A DNA stretch of 6,246 nt from Planctomycetota bacterium (lineage in GTDB: Bacteria > Planctomycetota > Phycisphaerae > UBA1845 > CAIVHJ01): NCBI GenBank assembly GCA_022565195.1, contig JADFJZ010000097.1:1-6246 (forward strand), in the 5' to 3' direction. The notes under the pieces were generated by a model. The model made no database searches, was not told the origin of the DNA, and saw only the letters and a list, made by a program, of their open reading frames with translations. The translations under genes and the position numbers were made by a program. How positions within the stretch are numbered: position 1 is the first letter of the stretch; the number at the start of each line of letters is the position of its first letter. Below, in pieces: positions 4,899 to 6,246 of the stretch.

Positions 4899-5756
4899 TT
4901 GAAACACGATCACTCCATCGAAGGCGAACCGCAGTTCCAGAAACGACCTGCGCGGATCGACCCTTCAGAGGCCAAGGCTGCGAAGAAGCTCGCCGGCGAG
5001 CGTGCCCGGGCAGACGATGACATCGCCAGCCAGCACAGCATCCACAACGAGCCGGCCATCTTCCCGGGCATGGACGGCCGGCCGATCGAGCGCGATTGGA
5101 CGTGCAGCGCGTGCGGCTACAACCTCCGCGGTTTGACCACAGGCCACGCCTGCCCCGAGTGCGGGCACGTCGAGGTCTACCATCCGCCGCCCGAGGGCGA
5201 AGAATCCTACGGCCGATGGCTGGCCGACAAGCGCGCCGCCGTGAGCCCGTCGCGCAGTTGGACCATCGTGGGGCTGGCCTCGGTCGCCTGTGCGCCGGTG
5301 GGCTTCTTTGCGGCGACCCTGATTCCGCCGTTCGCGATTCTGTGGAGCACCGCCGTAGCTGCGCCGGTATTCGGAGAAGTCCTGAAAGTCGCCGCGCTCC
5401 TGTGGCTGCTCGAAGCGAAGCCCTATCTCATCCGCAGCCGCACGCAAATCCTCACCATGGCGGCGTGCAGCGCGCTGGCCTTCGCTGCAGCCGAGAACCT
5501 GCTCTATCAGGCGATCTTTCCGGGCGCTGCCACGCCGACTATTTTCGCTTGGCGCTGGGTGGTGTGCATCGGGCTGCACGTGATTTGCACGCTCATCGCC
5601 GCCGGCGGAATCGTCCGCGTATGGACCGCCGCCACACACGAAGGCCGCCCGCCGAGCGTCTCCCGCGCCGCCCCCGAACTCGTCTTCGCCATGATCCTCC
5701 ACGGCGTTTACAACGCCACCGTCATGTCCCTCGGCTGGCCCGGACTGATGTTCTGA
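4899..5756 (+). CDS. Zinc ribbon plus PrsW-like intramembrane protease protein
   Basis: A 285-aa protein. The only in-frame start before the zinc ribbon, other than ATG 5070 (residue 58), is TTG 4899; a stop lies at 4893-4895. Residues 1-60 are polar and probably disordered. A zinc ribbon follows with C69, C72, C85 and C88 in CSACGYNLRGL and CPECG, a form frequent in planctomycete proteins. After a linker come about five hydrophobic segments (roughly 121-141, 144-172, 186-205, 219-240, 260-278). PrsW-type motifs lie in or near them: FGEVLK (158-163), AFAAAENLLY (194-203), GLHVICTLI (225-233) and ILHGVYNAT (266-274). PrsW is a membrane metalloprotease that cleaves anti-sigma factor RsiW in Bacillus; the motif order fits, but the usual EE of the first motif is GE here. 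A CPBP/Abi-like protease is an alternative. It stands alone, with no anti-sigma gene nearby, so the substrate is unknown. The 5' edge abuts the REP-like element. Confidence 0.75.
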   Translation: MKHDHSIEGEPQFQKRPARIDPSEAKAAKKLAGERARADDDIASQHSIHNEPAIFPGMDGRPIERDWTCSACGYNLRGLTTGHACPECGHVEVYHPPPEGEESYGRWLADKRAAVSPSRSWTIVGLASVACAPVGFFAATLIPPFAILWSTAVAAPVFGEVLKVAALLWLLEAKPYLIRSRTQILTMAACSALAFAAAENLLYQAIFPGAATPTIFAWRWVVCIGLHVICTLIAAGGIVRVWTAATHEGRPPSVSRAAPELVFAMILHGVYNATVMSLGWPGLMF

Positions 5757-5822
5757 CCTCGGAGAATACATCGCAGAGATCGATCCCAGTGTAAAATGGA
5801 CACTCCTCCCCCGACGATCGAC

Positions 5823-5852
5823 TTGTAGTCACTCTGGTTGATGCGGTATAAT
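5823..5852 (+). promoter_or_regulatory. Promoter of the FG-GAP protein gene
   Basis: A perfect TATAAT (5847-5852) is preceded by TTGTAG (5823-5828) with an 18-nt spacer; only the TTG part matches the -35 consensus. Transcription would start near 5859, about 77 nt before ATG 5936 and just before the leader hairpin at 5864-5892. The gap 5757-5822 shows only AGTGT/ACACT arms around AAAATGG and no clear terminator for the PrsW-like gene. Confidence 0.5.
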
Positions 5853-5863
5853 TCGGGGTAATC

Positions 5864-5892
5864 GACCGATGGGCCCCGGCGACCCATCGGTC
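5864..5892 (+). repeat. 10-bp leader hairpin upstream of the FG-GAP gene
   Basis: GACCGATGGG (5864-5873) and CCCATCGGTC (5883-5892) are perfect arms around a 9-nt loop. No U tract follows, so it is unlikely to terminate transcription. Lying about five nt from the proposed transcription start, it could protect the 5' end of the mRNA or serve as an operator. Confidence 0.6.
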
Positions 5893-5935
5893 CGAGCACT
5901 TCGACAACATGAGGCCGGTGAGGAGGAAGATCCAA

Positions 5936-6246
5936 ATGAGTCCACGACTGCCGCTCTCTCAGCGTTCGGTTGGAAGTTTGTGGCGCGCTGTTTTCGTGGC
6001 GCTGTTCGCCTGCACCCTCACCGGGCCGGGCGCGGCTCAGGCCCGGGGACAGTGGCAGCAGACCTACAAGCTCACCGCCGCCGACGCCGACGCAGGGGAC
6101 ATCTTCGGTCAGTCCGTCTCAATCGACGGGAATCTGATTGTGATCGGCGCGCAACTCGATGAAGACGCAGGAACACAATCCGGGTCGGCATATGTGTACC
6201 GCCTCGACGGGAGCAACTGGATTGAGGAAGCCAAGCTCACCGCTTC
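5936..6246 (+). CDS. Secreted FG-GAP / beta-propeller repeat protein (5' part only)
   Basis: ATG 5936 follows AGGAGG (5921-5926) with a 9-nt spacer. An in-frame ATG at 5909 would add nine residues but lacks a ribosome binding site. The first 103 residues are in the window and the frame is open at its end. Residues 1-36 are a signal peptide: basic MSPRLPLSQRSVGSLWR, hydrophobic AVFVALFACTL, cleavage likely after GAAQA. The mature part begins RGQWQQTYKLTAADADAGD. IFGQSVSIDGNLIVIGAQ and, further on, GSAYVYRLDG are the hallmarks of an FG-GAP-type blade (FGxSV...G..IVIGA....GSAYVY), as in integrin-alpha-like propellers. KLTA occurs before the first blade and again in WIEEAKLTAS, as expected for repeated blades. 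Such planctomycete proteins are exported, often large, with several blades. The role is unknown; adhesion or surface display is a guess. Confidence 0.85.
   Translation, partial: MSPRLPLSQRSVGSLWRAVFVALFACTLTGPGAAQARGQWQQTYKLTAADADAGDIFGQSVSIDGNLIVIGAQLDEDAGTQSGSAYVYRLDGSNWIEEAKLTA

Noticed and set aside
4965..5771. Long minus-strand open frame opposite the PrsW-like gene
   Set aside because: Its composition is typical of a GC-rich antisense shadow, whereas the plus strand carries the zinc ribbon, membrane segments and protease motifs.
5791..5807. AGTGT...ACACT arms resembling an insertion-sequence end or a small terminator
   Set aside because: Only 5 bp, no partner end in the window, and no clean U tract.
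5708..5935. Minus-strand open frame containing SVDYPELYRINQSDYKSIVGG
   Set aside because: It looks somewhat protein-like, possibly a transposase remnant, but it runs opposite a good promoter, leader hairpin and ribosome binding site, and I cannot match it to a family.

Overview
This is a GC-rich, gene-dense bacterial window that most resembles a planctomycete, probably of the Phycisphaerae type. The clues are inferential: a zinc ribbon with the CxxCGYNLRGL...CPECG signature at 5103-5164, an FG-GAP propeller protein with a signal peptide, a secreted Cys-rich protein of unfamiliar type, and intergenic hairpin repeats. No rRNA, tRNA, CRISPR array or intact transposase was seen.

Left part (1-2293, minus strand): an exopolysaccharide-type operon. 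It has a NodB-family polysaccharide deacetylase and, 8 nt downstream, a GNAT-like acetyltransferase whose Shine-Dalgarno overlaps the deacetylase stop codon. The deacetylase is split by a 1-nt frameshift at a run of four G (2006-2009). Removing one base joins the N-terminal LLYHSVDPSP segment to PQYLRDLGVVTHP and the catalytic domain. A possible further operon member enters at the left edge.

Centre (2401-3678, minus strand): a monocistronic unit with a sigma70-like promoter, a leader with two competing hairpins, a near-perfect Shine-Dalgarno and a strong intrinsic terminator. It encodes a 368-aa exported protein with 19 cysteines: a duplicated 44-residue module, then a Cys/Lys/Ala-rich repeat tail. 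The repeats are kept almost identical in protein but have drifted at silent sites.

Right-centre (3850-4650, plus strand): two adjacent YbjQ/UPF0145 (DUF74) genes, one soluble and one with an N-terminal membrane anchor. The stop region of the second lies in a 40-bp tandem repeat carrying a REP-like hairpin. A pair of inverted REP-like hairpins follows (4762-4863) and shows a compensatory base-pair change.

Right part (4899-6246, plus strand): a zinc-ribbon plus PrsW-like intramembrane protease protein, then a promoter, a 10-bp leader hairpin and the 5' end of a secreted FG-GAP/beta-propeller protein that runs off the window. The four blocks look like independent transcription units rather than one pathway.
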